From Paenibacillaceae bacterium (GTDB lineage Bacteria; Bacillota; Clostridia; Lachnospirales; Lachnospiraceae): a stretch of DNA of 64,000 bases. Location of the stretch: positions 1-64,000 of the forward strand of contig SVDU01000007.1 in the NCBI GenBank assembly GCA_015057705.1, in the 5' to 3' direction. A program made the translations under genes and the position numbers. The notes beneath the pieces were generated by a model, which saw only the letters and a program-made list of their open reading frames with translations, was not told where the DNA came from and ran no database searches. Positions 63,478 to 64,000 of this stretch are shown here, piece after piece (within the stretch, counting starts at the first letter, position 1; every line of letters begins with the position of its first letter).

Positions 63478-64000
63478 CAGGATAACCTCCTCTTCTGCCT
63501 CAGTACAGGCCTGATACCAAATATCTCCTCAAAAAAATCTGCCTTCTGATTAAACGATAATGCTTCCAGTGTCATATCTCCTTCATAAGAAGTGGTTACT
63601 ACAAGCTTCCCTTCCTTAACATTCATCCGGCTGTCTGATAATTTCTGTTTATGGCTGCGATCCATGGAATTGGCAAGCCTTAATATGGCTGTCAGCTTTG
63701 CGATTAAAATGGTAATATCCTCATGAGATAATTCTCCCTTTGTATTACGGAATAATTCCTCATTGAGCTGCACCCGGTTATAATCAAATTCCAGACCGTT
63801 GTACCGTACTACATTGGCAATAATTTCCCGCTCCATATGGGACAGGCCAATTATTTCAGTTGACATAATAATACTGTAAGCGGACTCACTTGGCTTTTTC
63901 ATGCTGATAAATTTGCCGCATGCATGTAAAATGGCCGCAATCTGTAAAAGAAGCCGCTCCCTTTTGCCCATACCGTGATACTTCTTCATGCAGTCAAATA
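63477..64000 (-). CDS. ppx: Exopolyphosphatase/GppA family, C-terminal part (cut by the window edge)
   Basis: At least 174 codons are visible and the frame runs open past base 64000, so the gene starts outside the window; the ATG at 63989 is internal. The visible part is the helical HD-like C-terminal domain of Ppx/GppA proteins (ERLLLQIAAILHACGKFIS, IIGLSHMEREIIANVVRYNG). The catalytic actin-like half lies beyond the edge. Removes terminal phosphates from polyphosphate, or pppGpp. Overlaps ppk by one base. Confidence 0.9.
   Translation of the reverse strand, partial: FDCMKKYHGMGKRERLLLQIAAILHACGKFISMKKPSESAYSIIMSTEIIGLSHMEREIIANVVRYNGLEFDYNRVQLNEELFRNTKGELSHEDITILIAKLTAILRLANSMDRSHKQKLSDSRMNVKEGKLVVTTSYEGDMTLEALSFNQKADFFEEIFGIRPVLRQKRRLS

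Noticed and set aside
1-64000. CRISPR arrays, tRNA/rRNA genes, insertion sequences, prophage
   Set aside because: No spaced direct repeats, tRNA-like folds, transposase or phage genes were recognised on reading both strands.

Overview
The window is a bacterial chromosome segment of moderate GC. It is almost certainly from an anaerobic, spore-forming member of the Clostridia, most likely the Lachnospiraceae (Lacrimispora / Clostridium sphenoides-saccharolyticum type). This rests on the long acidic-tailed RpoB and RpoC, the forespore signal gene spoIIR, a type III glutamine synthetase, an HrcA/CIRCE-controlled small heat-shock gene, and strong GGAGG ribosome sites with sigma-A promoters. The genus is an inference. 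About 50 genes are present and most are read leftwards. I saw no rRNA, tRNA, CRISPR array, insertion sequence or prophage.

Layout. 0-8 kb: rpoB-rpoC with its own promoter and terminator, no ribosomal genes upstream, and a divergent small membrane protein. 8-12.4 kb: sodA; a ddl-murI-ywiB peptidoglycan precursor operon; spoIIR. 12.4-19.8 kb: a self-regulated RND efflux operon (tetR, adaptor, RND pump, two TolC-like proteins). 19.8-25.2 kb: a small acidic protein, gntR-type regulator, ispE, glnK-amt, a small alarmone synthetase and a YesL-like membrane protein. 25.3-36.7 kb: miscellaneous metabolism and transport, including a cyclophilin, two N-terminal-cysteine hydrolases flanking a YyaL-type thioredoxin-fold protein, AGCS and BCCT transporters, a zinc-dependent phospholipase C-like protein and a lipoprotein. 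36.7-41.6 kb: a surface-glycan operon (glycosyltransferase, rfbF, rfbG, rfbH, licD) that makes the precursor of CDP-3,6-dideoxyhexoses. 41.8-50.9 kb: hsp20, an M42 peptidase, glnN, fba, thrC, sfsA and a divergent Crp-type regulator/transporter pair. 51-61.2 kb: a long leftward cluster of a VanRS-like two-component system, an ABC exporter with a large exported partner, nfo, and a YdjI-YdjG-YdjH membrane-stress module without PspA. 61.3-64 kb: ppk and the 3' part of ppx.

The most interesting signals are regulatory RNA and operator structures. The leaders of glnK-amt and glnN both carry a terminator whose 5' arm overlaps a short GAAC-N6-GTTC hairpin. This is the layout expected of ANTAR-type antitermination, and it would tie the ammonium sensor/transporter and glutamine synthetase to one RNA-binding regulator. 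A perfect 18-bp palindrome between a Crp/Fnr-type regulator and a DMT transporter sits at about -42 of the transporter promoter and over the regulator's own promoter. Other points are an efflux operon with two outer-membrane-type TolC homologues in an apparently single-membrane organism, a YdjGHI module without PspA, and a dideoxysugar pathway that lacks its last steps.
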